The notes beneath the pieces are model-generated. The model made no database searches. It saw nothing but the letters and a program-made list of their open reading frames with translations, and was not told where the DNA came from. This document shows, piece by piece, positions 1 through 10,946 of a stretch of 64,000 nucleotides of DNA; positions within the stretch are counted from its first letter, which is position 1; every line of letters begins with the position of its first letter. Source of the DNA: Raffaelea ambrosiae (Eukaryota > Ascomycota > Sordariomycetes > Ophiostomatales > Ophiostomataceae); NCBI GenBank assembly GCA_002778195.1, contig PCDI01000011.1, positions 1,027,763 to 1,091,762 of the forward strand, read 5' to 3'. Both the position numbers and the translations under genes were made by a program.

Positions 1-1753
1 TCGCCACCTCTCATTGCCTTTTTGTATTTTGGTATTATTTGTTTCTCCTTCGACCTCTGGCCCAAGGTCCAGAGAAGACACTGTGATGGTTGGTGTCCAG
101 CACAGTTCACGGACCGTCCACAGCCATCATGGCCGCAGTCGATGGTGCCGATCCCGCAGCTGCGTGACTGAGAGACTTCATCATCACATCACCACCGTAC
201 AGACTAAAAACGAAGCTGGGCACTATGTAGTTCTGACAGACGTTTATTTTCTTGGTTGGTCGCTCTCCCTCCCTCCCTTCCTCTCCCTCCCCCTTGCTTG
301 TCTGTCGTTCTTGTAGGTGCATATCTCTGGCGGGAGTTGTGCACACTAAGCGGGCCAACAACGGGGGTGTTGATGATGGGCTGCGTAAGTACATAGTTCA
401 TTACATACTGCACTGTAGTTACCTAATGCGTAGTGGCAGGCGAATAAGGCACCAAGAACACCCACACTGGAAAGAGCTAGCGTACCCAAGCAGCAGGTGC
501 AATGCTGGGACACTACAGCGGGAGATGCTCGTCCCGACGACTGGGACGACTGGGACTGGCGCGCGTCCAGAAATTAAAAAAAGATGGGGGCGTGTTGCGG
601 ATAGATACATATTTGGCGTCAGCCCGCGCTAGCACGAATGTAGGACGTATTTTTTTATTTTTGTTTATTTCATCCATGATTCTTTAGTCTCCCTCCTCCC
701 CCCAAACACACAGACAACACACCGAAAGCGCACGGCCCCTCTTTCCCCAACGGCAAGCAGACCCACTCGCACCTGGAAATCGGCGACCTCGCGACGGGCT
801 GCGTATGGACGGACGCTGTCTGGGGCGCGCATCCTCTTTTGACGGTTTTCGGTGTGCTTTTTGTGTGTGGACCGTGCACGATCGACTTACACCCCTTTGT
901 GGCCAATGGGGGTGCGGGGGGGGGCACTGGCCAGATGCCAGAGGGCACGGAAGGCCTGAAAGCACCACTAAATGAACTGCACACAGAGCCCATCGCTCCT
1001 TCCCCATGCACCCATGCACCAAACGGGGCATGTTCTCCAGGCAGGTTCGACATGCGCATGTAGCCGCCTCCTTCCTGGTGCTGAGTTGTTAGTGCACGAG
1101 TTGGATCGTTCGTTCCTGTGTGCGGCCTGTGCTACGAGTCTGAAGAGAATGCAAACCACGCCATGGCAAGGAATGGTCGATCGTACTGGTGCACCGCTTT
1201 CTTTGTGCTCCCACCGTCGTCCTCGTCTCGTCTATTCCTGCCGTTCTGCTCGCGAAGACGACGCAGAGAACAGAACCCGCATTACGGACAGAGGCAGCCA
1301 TGCTGGTATGCAGGTATACATACGCGTACATGGCACGCACACTTGCAGGCATGGCTACAGGCTTTCCGACTTGCAAGCAGTAGTTCGTTGATAACTCGGT
1401 GCGGCCTCTTCGTTCTTCCCCCCCCCCCGTCGGCCTTGCCTCGCCGTGCATGCAGAAACGGCGTTGCACGACATGGGAAATCCAATCCTACAGTGCATCC
1501 CACATGTATCTCCTCGTTCGGGAGAGCTTCAAAGTGGCTGCGAGTGATCTTGACTACCAGCACTCTATCTTGTCTTCCCCGATCGTGCACATGCTCTGGG
1601 TGTCTCAGTCTCCTCTTGGGCTTCGCCTTCGTCCGTCGTCTACACAGCACTGGCATTCCCCAGATGACCGTGTTGTGTTGCCCTCTTCCTTCCTCTCTCC
1701 TCTCCCAACTCGCCGCACACCGTTCGGCCTCTCTTCTTCAGTAGTATTCTCGT

Positions 1754-1848
1754 GCTGCATCTGGGTGCATCTGGGTGCATCTGAGTGCATCTGGGCTGCA
1801 TCTGGGCTGCATCTCAACTGCATCTCAGCTGCATTCTCCACTGCATCT
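1754..1848. repeat. Degenerate 10-11 bp tandem repeat (TGCATCTGGG-like)
   Basis: Eight to nine copies of a TGCATCTGGG/TGCATCTCAG-type unit follow one another, with spacing alternating between 10 and 11 bp and divergence increasing to the right. The unit length is not a multiple of three, so it would not keep a protein frame. Confidence 0.8.
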
Positions 1849-1968
1849 TGTGCGCCCTGCTTGAACGGTACACATGTGCACTTGCATTCCACCACCAGTG
1901 GAACGGGGGAATGGGAACGCCACACGACCGCCCGCCACATCCAGCACCCGAGAGAGCACGCAACTAGT

Positions 1969-2026
1969 ATGCACTCGAGCATGCACTCACGTCTGTACTC
2001 AATAATGCACTCGAGCATGCACTCAT
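1969..2026. repeat. Interspersed ATGCACTCGAGC repeat
   Basis: ATGCACTCGAGC followed by ATGCACTCA occurs twice, separated by a diverged copy (CTGTACTCAATA). The arrangement looks like a duplicated block of about 33 bp rather than a simple microsatellite. Confidence 0.65.
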
Positions 2027-2380
2027 CTTATGTTTTTCTCGTCTTTTTTGGCTCTTTCGCCGGTACGTGCTATGTTGCGCCGAGATCACACGGCAGCCGA
2101 TCACAGCGTCTGCCCCGAGTGAGTCCGTCTCCCATTTGCCCCAAGGCAACCCCGTTCCTCGGGCAGCAACCATGGGCACACACACACATGTGTACGATGC
2201 ATGTATTTTTCTTTGCTTCCTTTTCTTGCTTCCTTCTTTGGACACTCGTCCAAGACGGACGGTGCCTGCTCAACTACCCAGTCCAAAGGTGCTCTCATGC
2301 AGCCAAGACTGGCCCGTAGATTTTTGCCTCCAAACGTTCTTTAGACGCAGCAAAGGGAGGACGGGGGACAAGGTTATTTT

Positions 2381-2403
2381 CGATTTTCGATTTTCGATTT
2401 TCG
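2381..2403. repeat. CGATTTT heptamer repeat
   Basis: Three consecutive CGATTTT units followed by a partial fourth copy. Short, simple and without coding context. Confidence 0.75.
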
Positions 2404-4523
2404 CCTCTTGGTGCTGTGGTTATCCTCCATTCCGCGACTGGGCCGTCCGTCTCTGGTTCGTTATTCGCGGTTGCACCTTGCGTCGCATTCGTAATTGTTC
2501 CCCTCGCATCTACATACAAAGTAACTAGCAGACCGTTGGGATCGCATCTTCAGCTGCCTCTGCCCGCTCCTTCCTCAAACGGTCTTGGAGCAGAAGAGGC
2601 AAAACGGACAATGAAACAAGTCCACTTTTTTTTTTTTTTTTGGTATACTCTCTTTGTTTCGTGCCGTTTTGCCTCTTTTGCTCCGAGTCCATCCCACGCC
2701 TGCCGAAATGAACATTGCGGCCAAAGCGGCCAATTGCGTGTGCGGATGCCATTGTTTGCCTGGCTGGCCCGTCTGCATGAACTAATAGCTCACAGCATAC
2801 ATAGTATCGTATGCTAGTATCCAGCCTATGATGCCGTGGCCTCGTGCTCAAAGGGGGGAGGCAAGAAAAAAGAAAATTTGTCTTTGTGTGCAAGGCCACA
2901 GGGGGCAAACAAGCCTGATACGACGATACTGTGATAGTGGCCAGCAAAGCGTCGTAGTTGCTTTGTAAAATCTTGCCAGTTCGCGACATCTTTGACGTGG
3001 ATCCTTCTCTTTCCCATCCTGCCTCGCTATTTCGACAATCCCATTTTCTCTCACCCTTGCACATCGTACGCCCGTTTTATGTGGATATCAGATAGCTTCG
3101 CGATTGGCGTTCCACAGCCGCCGCCATCTTGGTGTGATTGCAGGATTCCCCAATTTCATGACCGTCTCCTCATTCTTGTCCATTTCCACCTCCCTGTAAC
3201 AAAATAGTAAACGGGCGCCCAAAAAAAGAAAGGAGAATATGGGGAGATGGGGAACGCATTCAAAACAATGCAGATTTTCTCTCTTGCGCCTTCCTGAATT
3301 GTCGTGTCCGATTTTGTTCTTCCATTTTTGGAAGGAGAGACGAGGGCCCCGTTGAGAGGCAAAAAAAAAAAAGAAAGAAAAAAAAAACCCCCCATTTTTC
3401 GGCAGGATGCCGACTATTGTGAGATGGCCATGCCCGGCCAGAGGCAAAAACAGGCGTTACCCCCTCCCAGTGGGTTCTAGCGGATGCAACTCTACGGACA
3501 GACCGCACCGAACGCGAACAATATCTGGAATAGACATCTCCAGAGAGAGAAAACCAAGCGCAGAAATGGGAGGAGGCAACAGGAGACAAACACGGAGGGG
3601 GGGGTTGTATGCCGGCATCACCGGCATGGAGATGGCCAGGCCCGGGAGAAGTCAATCCATCCCATCCGTTTTTGCCGATCCTGCCTGGATGGCAGTGTGT
3701 AGATGCAGACTGTATCCATTTGACAGCTGAGAGAGCGAGACGGCCGTGGCGGCAGCCTGCTGGGCGAAGGGGGGAGGGCAGTTCAGACGCAGTGGCCACG
3801 CAGGAGAGGCTCGTCTTTGATTTGGAATGGAACGGTGTAGTTAATACACCGGCCGTCCAGAACATGGTGCGCCACGGCGCGGTAGGGCGCTACGGGATGG
3901 CATCTCCCTGGTCTCTTTTTCTTTCTCGTTTTCTTTCTCGTTTTTTTTTTTTCTTTTCTTTTCCGTTTTTTTTTTTTCCATTCATTTTTTTATTTCTTTG
4001 CATGATCTCCTTCCCATCTCTGTCCCTCCCCAGTTGACGACAAAGAAAACATCCCCCCTGCGAATGCCCGGACATTGCTTCGGGTGGAGAATCTTGGGTT
4101 TTGTTCGCCCGGCCGCCGTCCCGGGACGGCTCCGCCATAGCTTGTCCGCGTTCCCTTCCCTTTCTCGACTATTCTTTGAACTATTACTTTTCCGGTTTTT
4201 TTTTCCTCCCCTCTTATTATTCTTTTTCTACTTTGTTTCCCTTCGTCTTCGGGCGGCGGTGACAAGAAAAAAAGAGCATACAAGAAGGAGAGGGGAAACT
4301 AAGAAAAGGACGCCAGCAAAAAAATAAAGAAATAAAGAAAGAAACTATCTCGACAGAATTCTCTCTCTCGGCAGCTTACATACGAGACATACGAATCCCA
4401 TGCCTCTCTGAGATATGACAGAAGAACACATCGACCAAACAGGCAATGTACCCTCTCTTGTTCCTTAAAAAGAAAGTCCACACCGTAAAGTGCCAACGAC
4501 ACCAGGCACACCTTTTTTTTCTT

Positions 4524-4556
4524 CCATTTCCATTCCCGTTTCCATTCCCGTTTTCC
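4524..4556. repeat. CCATTTC/CCATTCCCGTTT tandem repeat
   Basis: Alternating CCATTTCCATTCCCGTTT units, about 12 bp each, in pyrimidine-rich DNA. Confidence 0.6.
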
Positions 4557-5369
4557 ACTCCCTATTCCTCATTCGGGACTAGACGAGAAACGGTCCAGCT
4601 GGCAGTGCTGCAAGAGGCAATGGAGAGAGCATAATGAAAGAAAAGTGAAAAAAAAGAAAGAAAGGGAGACAAGGCAGCGCTCCCGAATGAAACCACGCCA
4701 AAAACAGACGATGATCGACGCTGCAGAACAACCAAAGAAGCAACCGCAACTCATTTCCTATTCTTTGTGCGCACGGGCAAAAAATAAATAAAAAACGACG
4801 AGCAACTACGAGTCCGACCATGTGTGGTCATAGCCACTAACTGCTTTGTGGTTACTATGCATGTACGAAGCATCGTACTCGTACGTACAGAGCCTTGGGG
4901 GTGGGGAGGATCCTCGTTGTCGTTGTCATTGTCCGTTCGCCCTGTTCCTTCTTTCGGCATGGATCATACAAAAAAGCATGTGCACGCACCCCTCGCTCTC
5001 CCAACCTGCCCGGACAAAAAAAAAAAACAGACAAGACAATCATCCACAAGACAAACGACGCAATGATGGTTCTCTGCTGCTCCTCTTCTCCCTTTGCGGC
5101 GAACTACATAGTACGTGGTAGGACTGGCTTCGTGTGTCGTACACCACGCACATGTGCTCGCAGCTTCGTGGCGGTGTCTTGGCTGCCTACCGTGATCTTT
5201 CCCCATAATACTACCACGCAATGTCTCGGTTCTGCTCGTGCTTGACCGCATTGGGACCAGACACTCCAGCCTTGGCCGGCCGAGCCATACGGCGTATTGC
5301 TACTGCACCGTAGGATGTCGGAATGGACAGGCACAGGTGTCTGACCAAAGGGGGAAATGAAGAGTGTGA

Positions 5370-5411
5370 GGGAGAGAGAGAGAGAGAGAGAGGAAGAGGG
5401 AGAGGGAGAGT
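5370..5411. repeat. GA/GGGAGA purine tract
   Basis: A (GA)n run passing into GGGAGA units, giving about 40 nt of pure purine on the plus strand. Confidence 0.75.
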
Positions 5412-5676
5412 GGGAGAGCGCCTCAAGCTGCCTAGTTGGTTGTTGAGCCAATCCGGCGCCCGTTTGCTCTCATCTAGTCCATCTAGTCCTATGTCTCTGA
5501 TTTCACTTTCGTGGTTCATTCTTTTGGGGGGGCTGCCTTTTTTTGTTTTCGGTCTACTTACTGGGGGTTGACTCCTTGGGTCTCACTCTCTGGGTCTCGT
5601 CTTTTTTTTTATCCTGCACTCCCTTTCTCGTCTCTTTGGCCATCATACCTTTGGACTGGATAGGCATCCCTCTGGT

Positions 5677-5724
5677 GGTTCACATTTGGGTTCACATCTG
5701 GGTTCAGATCTGGGTTCACATTTG
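5677..5724. repeat. Four-copy 12-bp tandem repeat GGTTCACATYTG
   Basis: Four contiguous 12-bp units (GGTTCACATTTG, GGTTCACATCTG, GGTTCAGATCTG, GGTTCACATTTG) followed by a partial fifth (CGTTCACAGG). The period is exact, and the substitutions fall at two positions of the unit. Confidence 0.85.
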
Positions 5725-6888
5725 CGTTCACAGGTCTTCACTCTTGGCGCGGAATGTAGGCGAGATGTCCGAGACATTGGCAACGCCTCGTTTTTATCGT
5801 GTCCCGTAGGCGCCGACAATGAGGCCGACGAGAAAGATGGAAAGAAGAAAAGAAAAGACCACTTTTTTTTTCTCGAAAAAAAAAAGAAGGGCTCGGCTTG
5901 TGTATGCATACCCCCAAGGAGCATTCCTACTTTGGATACGCCAACCATTATTTTTACAAGCTGTCTTGCCTGTTTGTCTCAAAGCCTCCTTCTCCTTGGC
6001 GATGAAAACTTTGCTGAATCTGCCCGAAATAAGCCCTTTGGGCAATTGGGGGCGGAGGGGGGGAGGTTGGAGGTTTCCGGTATTGGGCGGGATTGGGAAA
6101 GAAAAAGAGTTGATCGTTCTTGTTCCAGACTGCCAACCCAGAAAGGGCAACCATCTTCAGAAGCCAACGACACATGCGCATAGAACAATATTGTCACGCC
6201 ACGCTGCGCGCACGCACAAAAAAAGCGACGATCCAAAGAACGGCCGATTCATTGGGGCTGTTTTCTTTCGTTCCTTTTTCTTTTCTTCTTTTTGTCTCGT
6301 TCAGGCACCCGGAAGAGGGAGGCGGGGGGGGGGTGTGCGTGCGTGCGCGCGCGTGCGTACCTCGTGCGAAGATACTTCCAAACAAGACACAAAACAAAAA
6401 CAAGAGTGAGACAGGACCGTTCCCCGGTGCTGTCGGGGCTTTCTGTTCTGGCGGATGCAGCTGGCTACGAGCAGACAAAAGAGAAGCGCTCTCTCCTCCA
6501 GAGTGAACCGGCTTCGACAAGCTTTCCTGTGGTCTTCTGGCCATGCAAGTGGCCCATCTGAGCTGTTCTCACGGAGGAGCAAGAAGGCCTTTCCCCCCCC
6601 CTGCTCTTTGCCTAGAGGAACGACTGAGCTCCTATGAGCCTATGAGGCTCTCTTTATCCAGGAAAAAAAAGGGACAGCTGAGTTTTGCAAGTTGTCCACT
6701 GCCGTTCAGTCAGCAATTCAGCCCACAAGACATTGCTCAGATGGGGGTCGTAGGCAGCTAACAGTAAGAGAGTGGTAGGAGAAAAAGAAAACGTAATCTA
6801 GAAAGCATGAAGCCCTGAACGGAAGTCTCGACAGACACGAGCCACAAGAAGAAACAACCAGAGAGACACCAGTGCACCCGCCCCCCCC

Positions 6889-6889
6889 N
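6889..6889. other. Ambiguous base N after a poly-C run
   Basis: The single N in the window directly follows a run of eight C. It marks an unresolved homopolymer length in the assembly, so the local length may be wrong. Confidence 0.95.
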
Positions 6890-7410
6890 ATACGAAAAGA
6901 GCCAAAGAAGAAAGGTCCGGGCGGTCTGTTCTGCACACTCGGATCGCTCCTTGATGCTCTGGCATGTCCCCCCAGAAAGGCCGGCCCGAATCAAGGACGG
7001 TGGCTGCGCAAAAGATGGCTGGCTCTGGACAATTTGTCTTGGGACGGTCCATCTGCTCTCTCTCCAGATGCGCAAAGACAATTGTCCTTTCCCTTTCCTG
7101 CATCAGGCAGAGACTCCCCAGAGCAGATCGTACACGCACTTCATACACACCTTCAGAGCTAGTCGCAGTTGTTGGCGTGCACATCAACCATTCTTCTTCT
7201 TCAACATGAGCCCCAGTCGAGTAGTCAGTTGTGGCCTTTGTTTTGGGTCTTGCACCGCCTCCGTTATCGTGCAAACCAAACGTCGGCCTTCCGTGGATAT
7301 CGCACGGAATAGTCTCCGCCAGGGACCGACCAAGGAGAACGTCCAACCAGCCCTTTCGGGGCGGTGATGGTCTTTAGGCTTCTCTCTCGTTTGGTTTTCT
7401 CGTCTGGTTG

Positions 7411-7465
7411 TCCAGCTGGGTTGGTGTTCAGCTGGTTTGGCCTTCAGCTGGTTTGGTTTTCAGCT
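7411..7465. repeat. TTCAGCTGGTTTGG tandem repeat
   Basis: About four diverged copies of a 14-15 bp unit (…CCAGCTGGGTTGGTG, TTCAGCTGGTTTGGCC, TTCAGCTGGTTTGGTT, TTCAGCT). Each copy carries the CAGCTG palindrome. Confidence 0.7.
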
Positions 7466-10400
7466 CGTCGCGTTTCCCACTCGTTTGCTATGACAAACCC
7501 ATCGACCACCTCCCTGTATTCGGCGAGGCTCGCTTTCCCGCCACTGTCGTGCGCGGCCTTTTTGCCATTCGTGATCTATTCCAGATTGTTGTGTCCTACA
7601 CTTTGTTTGCTTTCTTGTCTTTCTGCTCATCTCCCCTTGGTCAACATCCTCGTTGCGACACCTCGATCTAGTTGGCTTGCAACACACGGCTCTTCCGATT
7701 TCCTCCACCTCTTCGAAGCTTTCTTGCGACGAATTCACATCACAAACAAAATCAAAGATGAGAAAATTCCCTCCCCCCTCTCCTTGGGACATTGTACCAT
7801 ATCGTTGATCGTCATAGGATCTCTACAACGAACCATCATAACTCGATCTTCCCCCCTAGGGGCTTAGACCTGTCTTTGTTGTTTCGTATTTCATTCTGTT
7901 TTCTCGCTCGCCGAGAAAGATATCGCCTGTTGAATCACAGGGAGCAAAGAGGAAGAAGTGGCTGTGGTGGTCCCGATGGACAGCCCTCTCCCCCAAGAAA
8001 GAGGATGGATGCCTCCGTCAAGCCTTGCGTGTTCTTTTTTCCCACATTTCTTGGTCCTCTCGTGCTGTGTGTATGTTTCGTGTTCCCCTTCTCCGTCATT
8101 CTTTGTCACGAGCATCGCATATCACCTTGTTTGTCGTCATGTCTATCTACACTTACACAAACGGCAGCTGAATTCACATCTTCTAATTCTCTTTCTACTT
8201 CTCCCTCTCTCCCTTAACTCTATTTCCCTTCTCCGTCTCCGCCCAGCTTGACTCGTACACCCCCCTGGTTGGGAAGCCAACAGCATAGCACAAGCACTAC
8301 GCAAATCTATGAAGTAAACCGGTATTCAGGGGAAAGGGGGGTGTGAAGCAAGGAAAGAGGATCAAACAATGTATAGCTGAATGACACAGAAAGGCCACAA
8401 ATGGAAGCGAACCAGCAAACAGCGGCATCCCGGAAGTCCTTGCCCCTATTGGACGGCTACATGGGAAGAGAAAGACGACATAGAAGCTTGGGCGGAGGGC
8501 TCTTTCGTGCTGAGGCAGCCTAGGGAGACGGGGGAGAGATCTTCTCGTTTGTTAGAGCCCCCATCATACAGTGTGGTTTTTGGACGAGCAAAAGCAGTGG
8601 CTCTCTCCTCGGTGGAAAAGGAACCGGTACTCATATTGCGAGTGATGCGAAAAGCCACTGTGTTTGAGCAGGCTTGTTTTTTCGCATCGTGATCTTGTTT
8701 CTCAAAACCTTCCCTTCTTTGATATCGAGAATTGCCCGGAAAAAAGAGCAGCAGACAGCCCAAACCATAGGAGAGCAGACGGGGATCTGAGATAAAAGAA
8801 CTCGTTCAAGAGACAAGAAAAAGAAAAAAAACCACCCCAAACAATCAATGACCGTTTTCCATCCGGGTAAGACGATCGATATCCAAAACGGCCTTCTCCC
8901 CGAGGAGACGATGCAAGACACCCGGCATATCCTTGGTGGTTCGTTTGCTCTCTTGTTAGCTGCCCATCATGGATGGTCCTCTTGCGTCTTGACGCGGCTG
9001 CTTTCTACCAACGATACAGACCTTGCCGGCCTCGCCGGGACCAACAACAAAACGAAACGGGGTCCATCCATCTTCCTGTCCATCCATCTTCCTCCCTGCC
9101 GTGTTGGATCGACTCCGGCATAACCACAAGAGGAGCACCGAGAAGCGTAGCCTAGTTTGTAGTGCTTGTGTCGCCCCTTTTTTAGCAGCATCTCGGCGAG
9201 AGGATCAACCACACACACACAGTCTATGCAATGTATGCCTCATCCCCGACTCCCCTCTCATCCTGTTCTCTTTTAGCTTGTCCGGGCCCGATAACGAAGC
9301 GTTGTGCGATCCCACACCTCCATCAGTTGATGCTGTTCTTCCCACACCCCCTGTCCGCTCTTGTGTGTATTCGTCCCCCGTTGTCCAACAAAAAAGAGAA
9401 GCCTCAAAAACGCTCCCATTCCCCGGAGAGCGGCTCTTTCTCCTGCTCGAGCCCTTCCTAAAGCCAACCTTCTTCTCGATGGATCGCTTTCTGTTGGGCT
9501 GTTTCTCCGCTTTCCAAGTTCTCTGTTCGGCAGTTGAAATAAGGAAAAAGAAAGGGAAACTGCCGTGACAGCCAAGTGACAAGTCCCGGGGCAGGGAACA
9601 TGGTTCGTCCCCTTGGCCTAATCCGTGTCGGCCCCCCCTCCCCAAAACGCGGTGATGCTAGACGGACGACAATCATAGATTGCTTACATTGGTTCCTCGG
9701 AGCACAAGCGAGCGACCGTAGATTGATGCACACCAAACTGTCTCTTCTGCTCTTCTGCACACCCAGACAACGACGATGGATGGGTCGATGGTGGTCGGCA
9801 ATCATAGACGTATGCATACTTTTTTTTCCGTAAACCAGTTGCCTCTTCGGACAAACCAAGAGAGAGAGCGACGAATGAGCGCCTTTCTTTTGCTTTCTTT
9901 TGCTCTTCTCAACCCAGGGTTCGAGGCAGTGCTGCCACAGGACTGCTGACCATCCTCAAGCCTCTCCTTCTGGATCGGCAATCTTGTACATCCCGGGAAG
10001 GCGTCTTGTGTGTCCCGAGAGAACTGTGTGTATGTGTATGTGTGTGTCTGCACGTACGAGCAAGTTTCGTCGTCCATAGGCCCCCGGCTGTGACTCGACA
10101 CCAGAGTGAGTGGGTGGCTTCGACGCTTCGTGGCTCCTCCTTCTCAGATGACCTTCTCTACTTCTCCTTGGCCTTTCGCCCTCGTGAAACAGGGCTGGCC
10201 CAAAATGACTCCCTCGAAAATCAAAGAAGGAGGCAGGTGACAGTCGCGGCGAAGCGCCAGCCCCCTCTACGACCCATCCGGTCTGGCCGCTGGCAGCGTG
10301 TAGATCACGACTCCAAAGCGGATTCAATGCTGCGTTTGTCCGGCATCTGACCCTACGTCTGGTGGCCTGCAAACAGATCTCATCGTCATCCATAATGGAA

Positions 10401-10946
10401 TAGAGAAACAAGGTTGATTTTATAAGGTACCAAAGACCTCGATCGGGCAAGACTAAAGCTACTTGAGTGGGATCTGCTCCGTGCCCACTGTCTATCTGTC
10501 TATCTGTCCGCCGTCAACATCCGCCACTCCCCTACAACTGTCCGCCAATCCTCGCTTGTTCTCCAGCGCTGCTGCCCTGTGGGAAAAAAACGTCTCTTCT
10601 GCGACAGCCACGCCAATCGACAAGTTAACACATATGTTGCCTGCCACTCCAGCCTCGCTATGGCCGATACCCGATCGTACTGGAATGTCGCCAGCACCTC
10701 ACCAAGTGCGCGTTGGTTCTGCCGACACGGTTGGCGCTGTCGTTACCGTTGCCACTATCGCCACTACTGTCGCCGTTTTGCCCTAGTCCTGGTGCTGAGT
10801 TGGCCATGCCAGTGTGGCCAGCGCCCGACTCATCTGTCTCCAGAGACACCGGCTGATTCCCAAGACCTGAATCGCCACCGGGAGTTGCCAACGTAGATGA
10901 ACAAGGCCTTATTGGGTTGGGACTCCTGGCTGGCTGTGTTTGTAGA

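Larger units (their letters stand above)
1..10946. other. Gene-poor region without a supportable coding gene
   Basis: About 10.9 kb in which no reading frame resembles a protein family I recognise. Open frames here are short, or are translations of CT/GA-rich low-complexity DNA, and none joins its neighbours through convincing splice sites. The sequence is rich in homopolymer runs (poly-T/poly-A of 10-18, poly-C) and short tandem repeats listed separately. It lies 3' of the minus-strand gene that ends at 10947. It may contain long UTRs, non-coding RNA or the end of a gene beyond the left edge; none of these can be shown from sequence alone. Confidence 0.6.

Noticed and set aside
1399..2319. 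306-codon plus-strand frame
   Set aside because: It lacks domain character, translates the 10-11 bp repeat and pyrimidine-rich DNA, and has no supporting splice partners.
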